Shown here: in pieces, positions 35,036-43,127 of the stretch
How positions within the stretch are numbered: the first letter of the stretch is position 1
Layout of the letters: the number at the start of each line of letters is the position of its first letter
Assembly (NCBI RefSeq): GCF_003667315.2
Contig: NZ_RCTZ02000006.1
Coordinates: forward strand, 1-64,000
Direction of reading: 5' to 3'
Source: Tropicibacter alexandrii
GTDB taxonomy: Bacteria; Pseudomonadota; Alphaproteobacteria; Rhodobacterales; Rhodobacteraceae
DNA: 64,000 bases
Position numbers and translations under genes: made by a program
Notes under the pieces: model-generated
Databases searched by the model: none
Seen by the model: the letters and a program-made list of their open reading frames with translations, nothing else
What the model was told of the DNA's origin: nothing

Positions 35036-35902
35036 ATGATGGTGTTTGCCGCTCTTGTCGCCGGGTCGTTCTCGCTCGGCCGGATGGCTGCGCCCTACAT
35101 CGATCCGATGGTGCTGAACGCCGCGCGCTTCGTCATCGGGGCGATCGTGTTGTGGGGGCTGGCGCTGACGACCGGAGGGGTCGGCCGGGCGGTCTTTGAC
35201 GCGCCATGGCGCTATTTCGTGCTGGCCGGTCTGTTTGCCATCTATTTCGTCACGATGTTCGAGGGGCTGAAGACGGCGGAGCCGGTCAGCATGGCGGCGG
35301 TGTTCACGCTGAACCCGGCGCTGACGGCGGTGTTCGGCTACATCCTTTTGCGGCAGGTGACGACGCCGCGCATGGCGATTGCGATCGTGATCGGCGGGGT
35401 GGGCGCGCTATGGGTGATTTTCGACGCCGACCTGTCGGCGCTCGTGCGCTTCGAGGTCGGGCGGGGCGAGGCGGTCTATTTCTGGGGGTGCATCGCGCAT
35501 GCGCTCTACTCGCCCGTGCTGCGCAAACTCAGCCGGGGGGAGGGCGCGTTCGCCTTCAACGCCGGGGTGCTGAGCGCGGGCGCGGTGATCCTGATCGTAT
35601 TGTCGGGACCAAAGCTGGTGCAGACGGACTGGGCGGCGCTGCCGGGTATCGTCTGGGTGACGATCCTGTACGTGGCGTTGCTGGCGACGGCGGTGACGTT
35701 CATGTGCCTGCGCTACGCGACGCTGCGGCTGCCTTCGGCCAAGGTGATGGCCTACACCTATATCGTGCCCAGCTGGGTGATCCTGTGGGAAGTGGCGCTG
35801 GGCCATGGTGTGCCACCGGCCTTGATCTTGCCCGGTGTGGCGCTAACCGCGCTGTCGCTGCTGATGTTGCTCAAGGATGAGGAGAGGGTCGCGGTTGCCT
35901 AG
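35036..35902 (+). CDS. DMT superfamily transporter, EamA family
   Basis: 288 residues from ATG 35036, ten membrane helices, with two EamA halves: FAALVAGSFSLGRMAAPYID and AVFTLNPALTAVFGYILLRQ in the first; AHALYSPVLRKLSRGEG and YATLRLPSAKVMAYTYIVPS in the second. ATG 35036 has no ribosome site and cuts into the first helix. The codon 10 positions earlier (ATA at 35006) has GGAGGG 5-6 nt upstream and would add SPHLKGHAAMM, a typical EamA opening, so the true start may be ATA. Substrate unknown. Confidence 0.88.
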   Translation: MMVFAALVAGSFSLGRMAAPYIDPMVLNAARFVIGAIVLWGLALTTGGVGRAVFDAPWRYFVLAGLFAIYFVTMFEGLKTAEPVSMAAVFTLNPALTAVFGYILLRQVTTPRMAIAIVIGGVGALWVIFDADLSALVRFEVGRGEAVYFWGCIAHALYSPVLRKLSRGEGAFAFNAGVLSAGAVILIVLSGPKLVQTDWAALPGIVWVTILYVALLATAVTFMCLRYATLRLPSAKVMAYTYIVPSWVILWEVALGHGVPPALILPGVALTALSLLMLLKDEERVAVA

Positions 35903-35903
35903 G

Positions 35904-35929
35904 GTAGGATGGGTGCGCACCCATCCTAC
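35904..35929. repeat. 26-bp palindrome, copy 3
   Basis: GTAGGATGGGTGC / GCACCCATCCTAC, perfect, between the convergent EamA transporter and ArsR genes: 1 nt after the transporter stop, and it supplies the TAG stop of the ArsR gene (35926-35928). Confidence 0.92.
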
Positions 35930-36270
35930 TTTATGTCGCGTTCCGCGTCGTCGGCCAGCTCCCGTTCCAAGAACCGCTCGAAGGCGTCGAGGTTCACCGG
36001 CTCGAATTGACCGAAGCCCTGCATCCAGACGGACGCATCGCGCAGCGCGTCCGGTTCTAGCTTGCACCATTTCACCCGACCGCGTTTTTCCTGACTGATG
36101 AGGCCCGCATTGGTCAGCACGACGAGATGTTTGGAGATCGCCGCCAGCGACATCTCGAACGGCTCGGCCACGTCGGTCACCGCCATGTCATCCTCCAGCA
36201 GCATCGACAGGATGCGGCGGCGTGTCGGGTCCGCGAGGGCGGCAAAGACGATGTCTAGGGTCTGGCTCAC
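35926..36270 (-). CDS. ArsR family transcriptional regulator
   Basis: 114 residues from GTG at 36270. FAALADPTRRRILSMLLEDD, MAVTDVAEPFEMSLAAISKH and LVVLTNAGLISQEKRGRVKW are the winged-helix dimerisation and recognition segments; KWCKLEPDALRDASVWMQ follows. No CxC metal site is seen, so it is the type that senses something else or acts as a plain repressor. The start GTG overlaps the stop TGA of the membrane protein before it (GTGA), so the two are coupled. Confidence 0.87.
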   Translation of the reverse strand: MSQTLDIVFAALADPTRRRILSMLLEDDMAVTDVAEPFEMSLAAISKHLVVLTNAGLISQEKRGRVKWCKLEPDALRDASVWMQGFGQFEPVNLDAFERFLERELADDAERDIK

Positions 36271-37133
36271 CCGTCTGGCGTATCCCCCGCATCCTGAGCG
36301 GTCAAGCGCGCAAGTTGCGGGCGCAGGTCGAACGCCCCGGAGACGCGATCGACCTGATCGAGACCGAGCCTGCCCGGCAGCCAAGCGGTGCGCGTCAAGA
36401 GGTCGGGCATCAGCGATGCCGGGTCCGATCGGGTCAGGATCGGCAGGCCGGGTTGGCGGTATTCGACGGCCGTGTCCTGCGCCGTCACTTGCCATTCGCC
36501 TTCGGCTTGGCGCAGGACCGAGGTGCGCAGGCTGCGCCGGGTCCAGTCGCCATCTGCCTGCTCCAGCCGGGTCCACAGGGCGATATCGGTTTCTGACAAG
36601 GTGGCGGGGCGCTCGGTCAGGCAGGCGGTTTCGCCACACACGCCCAGACGAAAGCTTCGGCCCGGCATGTCCTGCGCCAGCGTGCTGACCTCGGCGCGGC
36701 TGTCGGGGACGAAGACGGCATAGGCCCCGGCCTCCAGCAGCATCCGGCATCCGGATCCGCAGCCCGTCGACCCATCCACCAGCGCGATCTGCGCGGCGGG
36801 GCGCTGCACGATCGGCGGGATATCCTGTGTTTGAAGGGCGCGCGCCTCGGCCTGCGCGGCGGGACGCAGGGCGAGGCCCGGCAGCAGGGCCAAAGCGGCG
36901 ACACTCGCCAAGGCGACATTGCGGGCGTGCGGCAGACCGACAAGGCGCAGCACCTTTTCAACAGCCAGAAGACATGCGATGGCCGCCACCAAGGTCGGCA
37001 CGAGGCTCGGCAAAAGGCCAAGGGAGATCTCCAGCCCGGAGGGCGGCGCCACGGCGAAGAGATAGCAGGACAGCGCGACCAAGGTTGCGCAAAGCCAGAA
37101 TTGATAGCCGCGAAGGGCAAGAGCGCGCGTCAT
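36267..37133 (-). CDS. Hypothetical membrane protein coupled to ArsR
   Basis: 288 residues from the ATG at 37133 (upstream frame is non-coding). Three hydrophobic helices near the N-terminus (about 9-30, 36-58 and 72-92), then a ~190-residue soluble part with a Cys cluster, DGSTGCGSGCRMLLEAGAYA, and another pair VCGETACLTERPATLS. No family is recognised. Its stop overlaps the ArsR start, so the pair is likely one operon: possibly a membrane protein with its repressor, analogous to other membrane-ArsR pairs. That role is inference. Confidence 0.75.
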   Translation of the reverse strand: MTRALALRGYQFWLCATLVALSCYLFAVAPPSGLEISLGLLPSLVPTLVAAIACLLAVEKVLRLVGLPHARNVALASVAALALLPGLALRPAAQAEARALQTQDIPPIVQRPAAQIALVDGSTGCGSGCRMLLEAGAYAVFVPDSRAEVSTLAQDMPGRSFRLGVCGETACLTERPATLSETDIALWTRLEQADGDWTRRSLRTSVLRQAEGEWQVTAQDTAVEYRQPGLPILTRSDPASLMPDLLTRTAWLPGRLGLDQVDRVSGAFDLRPQLARLTAQDAGDTPDG

Positions 37134-37593
37134 TGGGTGCAGGTCCCGCAAGTGAAATGCCCGGGATAAACGGTTGCAGGACAGTTCGGTTCCCGACGGG
37201 GCGCAAAGGCAGGCACGGAGACTTCCTAACGGTTGGTTAACGTCGATTGTCGCGTCAGCCTTGACTTGCAAACCCGGCGGGGGTTGGGCAGCAAGGCGAA
37301 GCTTTTGCGGCCATGTTCGGGCCACGAGCCTTGCATGACATTTCCGGGTAAAGGCTGGATGAATCCCGCACCGCCTCGCAGGGCGGAGTCAACATCAACC
37401 ACTTGGTTGAATATGCAAATGCAGCGATATCAGCCTCCTACCGGCCTGCGACCGAATGGCCGGCGGCTGAGCGCCATATGAAAAGCCATTTTTTATCAAT
37501 CTTTTAGGCATGTATTAAGCCCGATTATCGCGTTGTTGACTCGGACGCTCCCTGCGCATAGCAAAGCGTCGAACTCCGAAGGGGCCTGTTGCA
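37134..37593. other. Gene-less region before the atp operon
   Basis: 460 bases. No convincing ORF or RNA gene. An AT-rich block (37460-37530, with CCATTTTTTATCAATCTTTT) and the hexamers TTGACT at 37536-37541 with CATAGC about 15 bp on could be the atp promoter; that call is weak. A hairpin CCGGCC-TGCGACCGAAT-GGCCGG is at about 37440-37463. Confidence 0.45.
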
Positions 37594-37941
37594 GTGAGCG
37601 ATCCTGATCCGAAGCGACAGATGCAAGAGCTGGAAGCAAAGCTGGCGGCACACAAGGCCGCCAACAAGGCGGACAAGGCCCATCAGGAAGAGCACTACTC
37701 CCAAGCGCAAATCGCTTGGCGGATGGTGACAGAGATGGTGGCCGGTCTCGGGATCGGCTTTGGCATCGGCTACGGGCTGGACTGGCTGTTCGGCACCACC
37801 CCGTGGCTCATGGTGCTGTTTACATTGCTGGGCGTCGCCGCGGGGATCAACGTCATGTTGCGCACCGCGAAAGAGGTCCAGAGACAGACGGAAATGCCGC
37901 CCAAGACAGGCGGGGACGAGGGGAACAAGAATGGCGACTGA
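37594..37941 (+). CDS. atpI: ATP synthase-associated protein AtpI
   Basis: 115 residues from GTG at 37594. A charged N-terminal half ([20 protein letters not shown]) and two helices, [20 protein letters not shown] and [19 protein letters not shown], with the glycine-rich [15 protein letters not shown] motif of AtpI/Atp-z. It assists assembly of the c-ring or Mg handling. It overlaps atpB by 11 bases, so it is the first gene of the F0 operon. Confidence 0.92.
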   Translation: MSDPDPKRQMQELEAKLAAHKAANKADKAHQEEHYSQAQIAWRMVTEMVAGLGIGFGIGYGLDWLFGTTPWLMVLFTLLGVAAGINVMLRTAKEVQRQTEMPPKTGGDEGNKNGD

Positions 37942-38701
37942 AACGCACGGCGCAGAGGCGGCAGCAGAGGGCAGCAGCCTGGTTTTCCACCCGATGGACC
38001 AGTTCATCGTCAAGCCGCTCTTCGGCCATGGCGACGTGGGCATGTTCACCATCACCAACGTGACGCTGTGGCTTGCGCTCGCGATCCTCGCGATCTTCGT
38101 GATGATGGTGCTGGGCACCTCGCGCCGCGCCGTGGTTCCGGGCCGCTCGCAGTCGGTTGCCGAACTCGCCTACGGCTTCGTGCACAAGATGGTTGAGGAC
38201 GTGACCGGCAAGGACGGGCTGAAGTATTTCCCCTACATCATGACCCTGTTCATGTTCATCGTGACGGCGAACTTCCTCGGGCTGATCCCGATGTCGTTCA
38301 CCACAACCTCGCACTTCGCCGTGACGGTGGTGCTGGCGCTGGCCGTCTTCCTGACGGTGACCATCCTTGGCTTCGTCAAGAACGGCGCGTCGTTCCTCGG
38401 CCTGTTCTGGGTCTCGTCGGCGCCGCTGGCGCTGCGCCCGATCCTGGCGATCATCGAACTGATCTCCTACTTCGTGCGTCCGGTCAGCCACTCCATTCGT
38501 CTTGCTGGCAACGTCATGGCAGGCCACGCGGTGATCAAGGTGTTCGCAGGCTTTGCCGCCATCGCAGCGATCTCGCCGATCTCGGTTCTGGCGATCACGG
38601 CGATGTACGGTCTGGAAGTCCTCGTGGCCTTCATCCAGGCCTACGTGTTCACCATCCTGACCTGCGTCTACCTGAAGGACGCACTGCATCCGCATCACTG
38701 A
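37931..38701 (+). CDS. atpB: F0 ATP synthase subunit a
   Basis: 256 residues from the ATG at 37931. Proton channel subunit. Helix 4 carries the essential Arg in [20 protein letters not shown], in the phrase [10 protein letters not shown], and the last helix has [20 protein letters not shown]. Its first nine residues, MATETHGAE, are identical to those of the b' subunit two genes on. It is followed by a 26-bp palindrome and then atpE. Confidence 0.97.
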   Translation: MATETHGAEAAAEGSSLVFHPMDQFIVKPLFGHGDVGMFTITNVTLWLALAILAIFVMMVLGTSRRAVVPGRSQSVAELAYGFVHKMVEDVTGKDGLKYFPYIMTLFMFIVTANFLGLIPMSFTTTSHFAVTVVLALAVFLTVTILGFVKNGASFLGLFWVSSAPLALRPILAIIELISYFVRPVSHSIRLAGNVMAGHAVIKVFAGFAAIAAISPISVLAITAMYGLEVLVAFIQAYVFTILTCVYLKDALHPHH

Positions 38702-38707
38702 GTTCAA

Positions 38708-38733
38708 GTAGGATGGGTGATCACCCATCCTAC
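38708..38733. repeat. 26-bp palindrome, copy 4 (between atpB and atpE)
   Basis: GTAGGATGGGTGA / TCACCCATCCTAC, perfect and the same variant as copy 2, 6 nt after atpB and 49 nt before atpE. Confidence 0.92.
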
Positions 38734-38782
38734 CCCGAAGACACCCAACATACCCAACTTCCAAATCGTAAGGAGATTCATC

Positions 38783-39007
38783 ATGGAAGGCGATCTGGCA
38801 CACATCGGCGCAGGCCTGGCAGCAATCGGTTCCGGCGCAGCCGCAATCGGTGTGGGCAACGTTGCGGGCAACTTCCTTGCCGGCGCACTGCGCAACCCCT
38901 CCGCAGCTGCTTCGCAGACTGCTACTCTCTTCATCGGCATCGCATTCGCAGAAGCCCTGGGCATCTTCTCGTTCCTGGTCTCCCTGCTGCTGATGTTCGC
39001 CGTCTAA
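38783..39007 (+). CDS. atpE: F0 ATP synthase subunit c
   Basis: 74 residues from the ATG at 38783 with AAGGAGA upstream. Two-helix hairpin: [20 protein letters not shown], loop NPSAAASQ (the R-x-P type turn is RNPSA), then [20 protein letters not shown] with the proton-carrying Glu in FAEALG. Rotor ring subunit. It sits between two hairpin-forming elements (38708 and 39036) that could set its high stoichiometry. Confidence 0.97.
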   Translation: MEGDLAHIGAGLAAIGSGAAAIGVGNVAGNFLAGALRNPSAAASQTATLFIGIAFAEALGIFSFLVSLLLMFAV

Positions 39008-39035
39008 TCCACGGAACCAACTGATCCTTACGCGC

Positions 39036-39063
39036 GGGCGGTCCGGCCAAGGCCAGACCGCCC
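39036..39063. other. Hairpin after atpE
   Basis: GGGCGGTC and GACCGCCC arms with an inner GGCC-AA-GGCC stem, 28 nt after the atpE stop and no T-run. Likely an mRNA stabiliser or weak attenuator within the F0 operon. Confidence 0.6.
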
Positions 39064-39096
39064 GATCGAAAGACAAACGTTCCGACGGAGGACAAC

Positions 39097-39660
39097 ATGG
39101 CGACCGAAACTCACGGAGCCGAAAACGCGGCCGCTGCCGCCAGCGCCTGTGTGGATTCCCATGGCTCTGCCGTTGGGATGCCGCAGCTTTGCGGCGAGTG
39201 GATTGGCAACCAGGTTTTCTGGCTGGTCATCACTCTGGTGGTCATCTACCTGATCCTCGCCAAGATCGCGCTGCCCCGCATCGCATCCGTTCTGGCCGAG
39301 CGTCAGGGCACGATCACAAACGACATCGCCGCAGCCGAAGAGCTGAAGCGCAAGGCTGAAGAGTCCGAAGCGGCTTACCAGCAGGCGCTAGCGGATGCCC
39401 GTGCACAGGCACAGGCGATTGCGCAAAAGACGCGCGACGACATCAAGGCGGATCTCGACGCCGAAATGGCCAAGGCTGACGAGGCAATCTCTGCCAAGGC
39501 GGCTGAATCGGAAAAGGCAATCTCTGCCATCCGTGCTTCGGCCATGGAAAACGTCGAAATCGTCGCCAAGGAAACGGCCGCCGCCCTCGTGGCTGCGCTG
39601 GGTGGCAAGGCGGATGACGCCAAGATCGCCAACGCCGTTTCGAACCGGTTGAAAGGATAA
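39097..39660 (+). CDS. F0 ATP synthase subunit b'
   Basis: 187 residues. One N-terminal helix ([20 protein letters not shown]) then a long amphipathic coiled coil ([20 protein letters not shown] onward) forming the peripheral stalk. The leader [20 protein letters not shown] is unusual and repeats the first nine residues of AtpB; the DNA differs at synonymous sites, so the peptide itself seems conserved. The presence of both b' and b, as in photosynthetic lineages and alphaproteobacteria, is a taxonomic mark. Also named atpG or atpX in some genomes. Confidence 0.93.
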   Translation: MATETHGAENAAAAASACVDSHGSAVGMPQLCGEWIGNQVFWLVITLVVIYLILAKIALPRIASVLAERQGTITNDIAAAEELKRKAEESEAAYQQALADARAQAQAIAQKTRDDIKADLDAEMAKADEAISAKAAESEKAISAIRASAMENVEIVAKETAAALVAALGGKADDAKIANAVSNRLKG

Positions 39661-39664
39661 GGCC

Positions 39665-40225
39665 ATGCGCAAGTTTTCCGCGATCGCACTCGCCACTCTG
39701 GCCGCAAGCCCGGCCTTTGCGGCATCCGGGCCGTTCTTTTCGCTCGGGAACACGGACTTCATCGTTCTGCTCGGCTTCCTCGTGTTCTTGGCCGTGCTCG
39801 TCTACTTCAAGGTGCCCGGCCTGCTCGGCGGGTTGCTCGACAAGCGCGCTGCCGGCATCCAGTCCGACCTCGACGAGGCCCGGGCCCTGCGCGAAGAGGC
39901 TCAGACCCTGCTGGCCTCGTACGAGCGCAAGCAGCGTGAAGTGCAGGATCAGGCCGACCGCATCGTTGCCCACGCCAAGCAGGAGGCCGAACTTGCCGCC
40001 GAGCAGGCCAAGGCCGACATGAAAGAGTCGATCGCCCGTCGTCTGGCCGCTGCCGAAAGCCAGATCGCGTCTGCCGAGGCCTCGGCTGTGCGGGAGGTGC
40101 GCGACAGTGCGATCACCGTCGCCATTGCGGCCGCCAAGGACGTGGTGGCCGACCAGATGACCGCTGCGGATCAGTCGAAGCTGATCGACGAGGCGATTGC
40201 CACGGTGGGTGCAAAGCTGCACTGA
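39665..40225 (+). CDS. atpF: F0 ATP synthase subunit b
   Basis: 186 residues, four bases after b'. An N-terminal segment [20 protein letters not shown] reads like a cleaved signal, followed by the [20 protein letters not shown] helix and the coiled-coil [20 protein letters not shown], as expected for the second stalk subunit. It pairs with b' to hold F1 and subunit a. F1 genes are not in this window, as is usual when F0 and F1 are split in alphaproteobacteria. Confidence 0.94.
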   Translation: MRKFSAIALATLAASPAFAASGPFFSLGNTDFIVLLGFLVFLAVLVYFKVPGLLGGLLDKRAAGIQSDLDEARALREEAQTLLASYERKQREVQDQADRIVAHAKQEAELAAEQAKADMKESIARRLAAAESQIASAEASAVREVRDSAITVAIAAAKDVVADQMTAADQSKLIDEAIATVGAKLH

Positions 40226-40254
40226 CCTGTCCGGTTCATGCAGCCCAAGAATGC

Positions 40255-40286
40255 GGCCCGGCCATCACGGTCGGGCCTTTTCTTTT
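40255..40286 (+). terminator. Terminator of the F0 operon
   Basis: GGCCCGGCC-ATCAC-GGTCGGGCC stem then TTTTCTTTT, 30 nt past atpF. A 26-bp palindrome begins at the next base. Confidence 0.9.
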
Positions 40287-40312
40287 GCAGGATGGGTTTA
40301 AACCCATCCTAC
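40287..40312. repeat. 26-bp palindrome, copy 5
   Basis: GCAGGATGGGTTT / AAACCCATCCTAC, directly after the atp terminator; the only copy not within 6 nt of a stop codon (61 nt after atpF). Confidence 0.9.
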
Positions 40313-40407
40313 TTCTGGTCGTCTTATATTATTGACGGGGCACACCAGATACTGTTGATGCCAATCAACCACAGCAGAACATGTGGGATCATCAAAGGGG
40401 CAAGACC

Positions 40408-41217
40408 GTGGCGCATATCATTGTCGTGGGTAACGAAAAGGGCGGGGCTGGCAAGTCCACCGTATCGATGCATGTGGCCACCGCATTGGCGCGCCTCGGG
40501 CATCGCACGGGCTGCCTCGACCTCGACTTGCGTCAGAAAAGCCTCGGGCGATATCTCGACAACCGCACGGCATTCCTCGGCAAATCCGGGCTCGACCTGC
40601 CCTCGCCGGTCTACATGGACCTGCCCGAAGCCGATGCCGCAACGCTTGCCCCCGGCGAAAACGCCTATGACCACCGCCTGTCCAAGGCCGTGGCCGAGCT
40701 GGAGCAGACCAGCGATTTCATCGTGATCGATTGCCCCGGATCGCATACGCGCCTCGCACAGGTCGCGCATTCGCTCGCCGATACGCTGGTCACCCCGCTC
40801 AACGATTCCTTTGTCGATTTCGACCTGCTGGCCCGCGTCGATGCCGAGGGGGACAAGATCCTTGGCCCCTCGGTCTATTCCGAGATGGTCTGGTCGGCGC
40901 GTCAATTGCGGGCGCAGGCTGGCTTGTCGCCCATCGATTGGGTCGTGCTGCGAAACCGTCTGGGCGCCCAGCAGATGGTCAACAAGGCCAAGATGGAAAA
41001 GGCGGTGGAGCGTCTGTCGAAGCGCATCGGGTTCCGCGTCGCCCCCGGGTTTTCCGAGCGGGTCATCTTTCGCGAGCTGTTTCCGCGCGGTCTGACCTTG
41101 CTCGACCTCAAGGATATCGGCGTCAAGCAGCTGAACATCTCGAACGTCGCGGCGCGGCAGGAATTGCGCGACCTGATGAAGGCGCTGAAACTGCCCGGCG
41201 TCGAAATCCGCTTCTGA
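40408..41217 (+). CDS. mipZ: Division-plane positioning ATPase MipZ
   Basis: 269 residues from GTG at 40408 (GGGGCAAG upstream); an ATG nine codons earlier is open but has no site. ParA/MinD-type: deviant Walker A NEKGGAGKSTVSMHVATALA, CLDLDLRQKSLGRYL, Walker B VIDCPGSHTRLAQVA, and NRLGAQQMVNKAKMEKAVER. MipZ forms gradients from ParB at origins and inhibits FtsZ, so division occurs midcell; the NEKGGAGKST motif and lone (no min or parB neighbour) context fit alphaproteobacterial MipZ. Confidence 0.93.
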   Translation: MAHIIVVGNEKGGAGKSTVSMHVATALARLGHRTGCLDLDLRQKSLGRYLDNRTAFLGKSGLDLPSPVYMDLPEADAATLAPGENAYDHRLSKAVAELEQTSDFIVIDCPGSHTRLAQVAHSLADTLVTPLNDSFVDFDLLARVDAEGDKILGPSVYSEMVWSARQLRAQAGLSPIDWVVLRNRLGAQQMVNKAKMEKAVERLSKRIGFRVAPGFSERVIFRELFPRGLTLLDLKDIGVKQLNISNVAARQELRDLMKALKLPGVEIRF

Positions 41218-41221
41218 ACGC

Positions 41222-41254
41222 AAAAAGGCCGGGTCGCGAAACCCGGCCTTTTCT
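41222..41254. terminator. Bidirectional terminator, mipZ / TsoY-like gene
   Basis: AAAAAGGCCGGGT and ACCCGGCCTTTTCT arms flanked by A5 and T4 runs, so it can stop both convergent transcripts. Confidence 0.92.
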
Positions 41255-41268
41255 GTTTTGCTTGGGGC

Positions 41269-42480
41269 TTATTCAGCCGGGACTGCAACCGCCTCGCTCC
41301 GCGAGAAATGCTGTTTGTTCAGGCGGAACACGAGGAAGATGGCGACGGCCTGCGAGGCCAGCGCGACGGCGGTGAAGGCCCAGTAGGCGGTGCCGAACTT
41401 CTCGATCACCTGCGCGGCCACCAACCCCTTGTTGATGAAGAAGAAGCCAAGCACGTTGAAGGCGACGAAGGGGCAGACCAGCGCATAGGACCCGGCCGAG
41501 GTCTTGGTGCCAAAGACGAAGTCCTTGAAGTACCCCTGCGCCCGCAGCACCACCAGACCCAAGCCAAGGAAGGTGATCTGGATCGAGATCATCCGCGTCA
41601 GGAAGACCAGCGTCTCACCGGCATTGGCATGGGCGTCGAACGTGGTGTGCAAGCCGTGGTCCTGACGCATAAGCAGGATCGACAGGACGGTGACGAACGG
41701 GACGATGATCATTAGCGTCGGGCCAGCCTCGCGGGCGGTGCCATAGTGCAGCATCGAGCTGACGGCGGTGGTGGCGGCAAAGATCGTATAGAGGACCGAG
41801 ATCACCGCCAGCACGGTCGACAGGACCAGCGAGGCGGCGACCGTCGTCGGGTTGGTGCTCATGGCGGCGGGGGCGGCAAAGCCGACGGCGATCATCGCGA
41901 CGGCAAAGGCGGGGGTCAGCTGCGCAAAGGAATTGTGCGCAGTGACATCAAAGATCCCGCCCTTGGACAACACGCGGCCCAGAAACGCCCCGATCATCCG
42001 CAGCGCCAGCACCGCGATCAGGCCGAAGGCGACCATCGCCATCGGGAACAGATATTCGACGATGCTCCAAAGCTGCGGCACGAAGACGAGGCCAACGATG
42101 AACAGCGCGTTCACGGTCATCGCGAGCGCCAGCGGCATGGCGAGGAGGGTGGATTCGGCGTTCGACGATTTCAGGGCCGTGTAGGCCGGGGTCGACTTGT
42201 AGGCGTTGAAGGCGGTCAGGTTCCAGACCAGCGCCTTGATGTTGAGAAACGCAAAGACGGCGATGCCGATCATGGCGATTGCGATGGCGATCTGCTGCGG
42301 GACATGGCCCTTGGCCCACGCGGCCAAGATATCCTCGAAGACCGGGACGGGCGCGTTGGGATGCGGCACCCAGAACATCAGGAACATGAAGAAGGTGACG
42401 GCAAGGCCGCCAGCCCCCAGTGAGGCGAGGAAGTAAATCGGCGCGTATGCGTCCGCCGGGCGGGTTTGAGCGGTAGCCAT
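41269..42480 (-). CDS. Ten-helix membrane protein, possible TsoY-type
   Basis: 403 residues with about ten hydrophobic helices. The opening YFLASLGAGGLAVTFFMFLM, then FWVPHPNAPVPVFEDI, is what I recall from TsoY-type membrane (seleno)proteins linked to thiosulfate use; I am unsure of the name. There is no Cys/Sec in that N-terminus here. ALVWNLTAFNAYKSTPAYTA and TFDAHANAGETLVFLTRMIS are other distinctive stretches. Its AT-rich promoter carries two copies of ATTGGAATGTAA. A role in sulfur compounds would fit the other sulfur genes but is inference. Confidence 0.65.
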   Translation of the reverse strand: MATAQTRPADAYAPIYFLASLGAGGLAVTFFMFLMFWVPHPNAPVPVFEDILAAWAKGHVPQQIAIAIAMIGIAVFAFLNIKALVWNLTAFNAYKSTPAYTALKSSNAESTLLAMPLALAMTVNALFIVGLVFVPQLWSIVEYLFPMAMVAFGLIAVLALRMIGAFLGRVLSKGGIFDVTAHNSFAQLTPAFAVAMIAVGFAAPAAMSTNPTTVAASLVLSTVLAVISVLYTIFAATTAVSSMLHYGTAREAGPTLMIIVPFVTVLSILLMRQDHGLHTTFDAHANAGETLVFLTRMISIQITFLGLGLVVLRAQGYFKDFVFGTKTSAGSYALVCPFVAFNVLGFFFINKGLVAAQVIEKFGTAYWAFTAVALASQAVAIFLVFRLNKQHFSRSEAVAVPAE

Positions 42481-42505
42481 GATGGCCTCCCTTAAATATG
42501 CCAGT

Positions 42506-42542
42506 ATTGGAATGTAATATACATATGGAAATTGGAATGTAA
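42506..42542. promoter_or_regulatory. Two 12-bp direct repeats before the TsoY-like gene
   Basis: ATTGGAATGTAA at 42506-42517 and again at 42531-42542, 25 bp apart (about 2.4 helical turns), in an AT-rich stretch 26 bp before the start. Each contains GAAT (ATTC on the gene strand), the half-site of the ATTC-N8-GAAT operators at 14244 and 16053, but not their inverted spacing. Probably a regulator-binding site. Confidence 0.55.
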
Positions 42543-42611
42543 ATAGGTTTCCGCTTGCTTCGGCATTCGGGGGTTAACGACTTGGTAACCGGAATCGTCC
42601 AAGCATCCGGG

Positions 42612-43001
42612 ATGCGTATCCTGACCCTTCTGCTGTTGCTGTTTGCCCTTGCTGCCTGCGATGCGGCGGGCCCGGGGTTTCGCGGGGCTGACAAGGTGGT
42701 CCGTGACTATGACGGCAGCCGTTTCACCCTGCGTCGTCAAGGCAACGTGATCGAGGCGATTCGCACCAATCCCGAGATGCTGCCGCGTTTCCAGCCCATC
42801 GCGCGCAAGGCGGGCATCGCCGCGCAGATCGAAACCGGCTGCAAGGCGGCTTGGGTCGTGGGGGACCCGTCGATGATGTGGATCGGGCTAAGTTGCGATG
42901 GCGGCAAGGCGCCTCCAAAACCGCGCAAGAGCAAGGTCTTCTTCTGTGACCTCTACGACGTGACGACACGCGGTGGAACGTTGGAATGCAGCAAGGGGTA
43001 G
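42612..43001 (+). CDS. Hypothetical lipoprotein
   Basis: 129 residues from the ATG at 42612. Signal peptide with lipobox ILTLLLLLFALAAC, the Cys of LAAC being lipidated. The mature part holds two more Cys (TGCKAAWVVGDPSMMWIGLS, later FFCDLYDVTTRGGTLEC) with no family I recognise. It is divergent from the TsoY-like gene and lies before smc. Ribosome site is modest (CCGGGATG-adjacent). Confidence 0.8.
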   Translation: MRILTLLLLLFALAACDAAGPGFRGADKVVRDYDGSRFTLRRQGNVIEAIRTNPEMLPRFQPIARKAGIAAQIETGCKAAWVVGDPSMMWIGLSCDGGKAPPKPRKSKVFFCDLYDVTTRGGTLECSKG

Positions 43002-43127
43002 TTGCGTCACCCCACATTATCTTGTGGAGAAGTTTTGGCACGGGCCGATATGCAGTCCGGTGCGGTTGACTCGGGACCGTTGAAAAGGCCAATTTGAGGG
43101 CCATTCCCGGACTTGGAAGGCCCGACC

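Noticed and set aside
37321-37481. Short ORF before atpI
   Set aside because: No ribosome site, poor composition and it runs over promoter-like AT-rich DNA.
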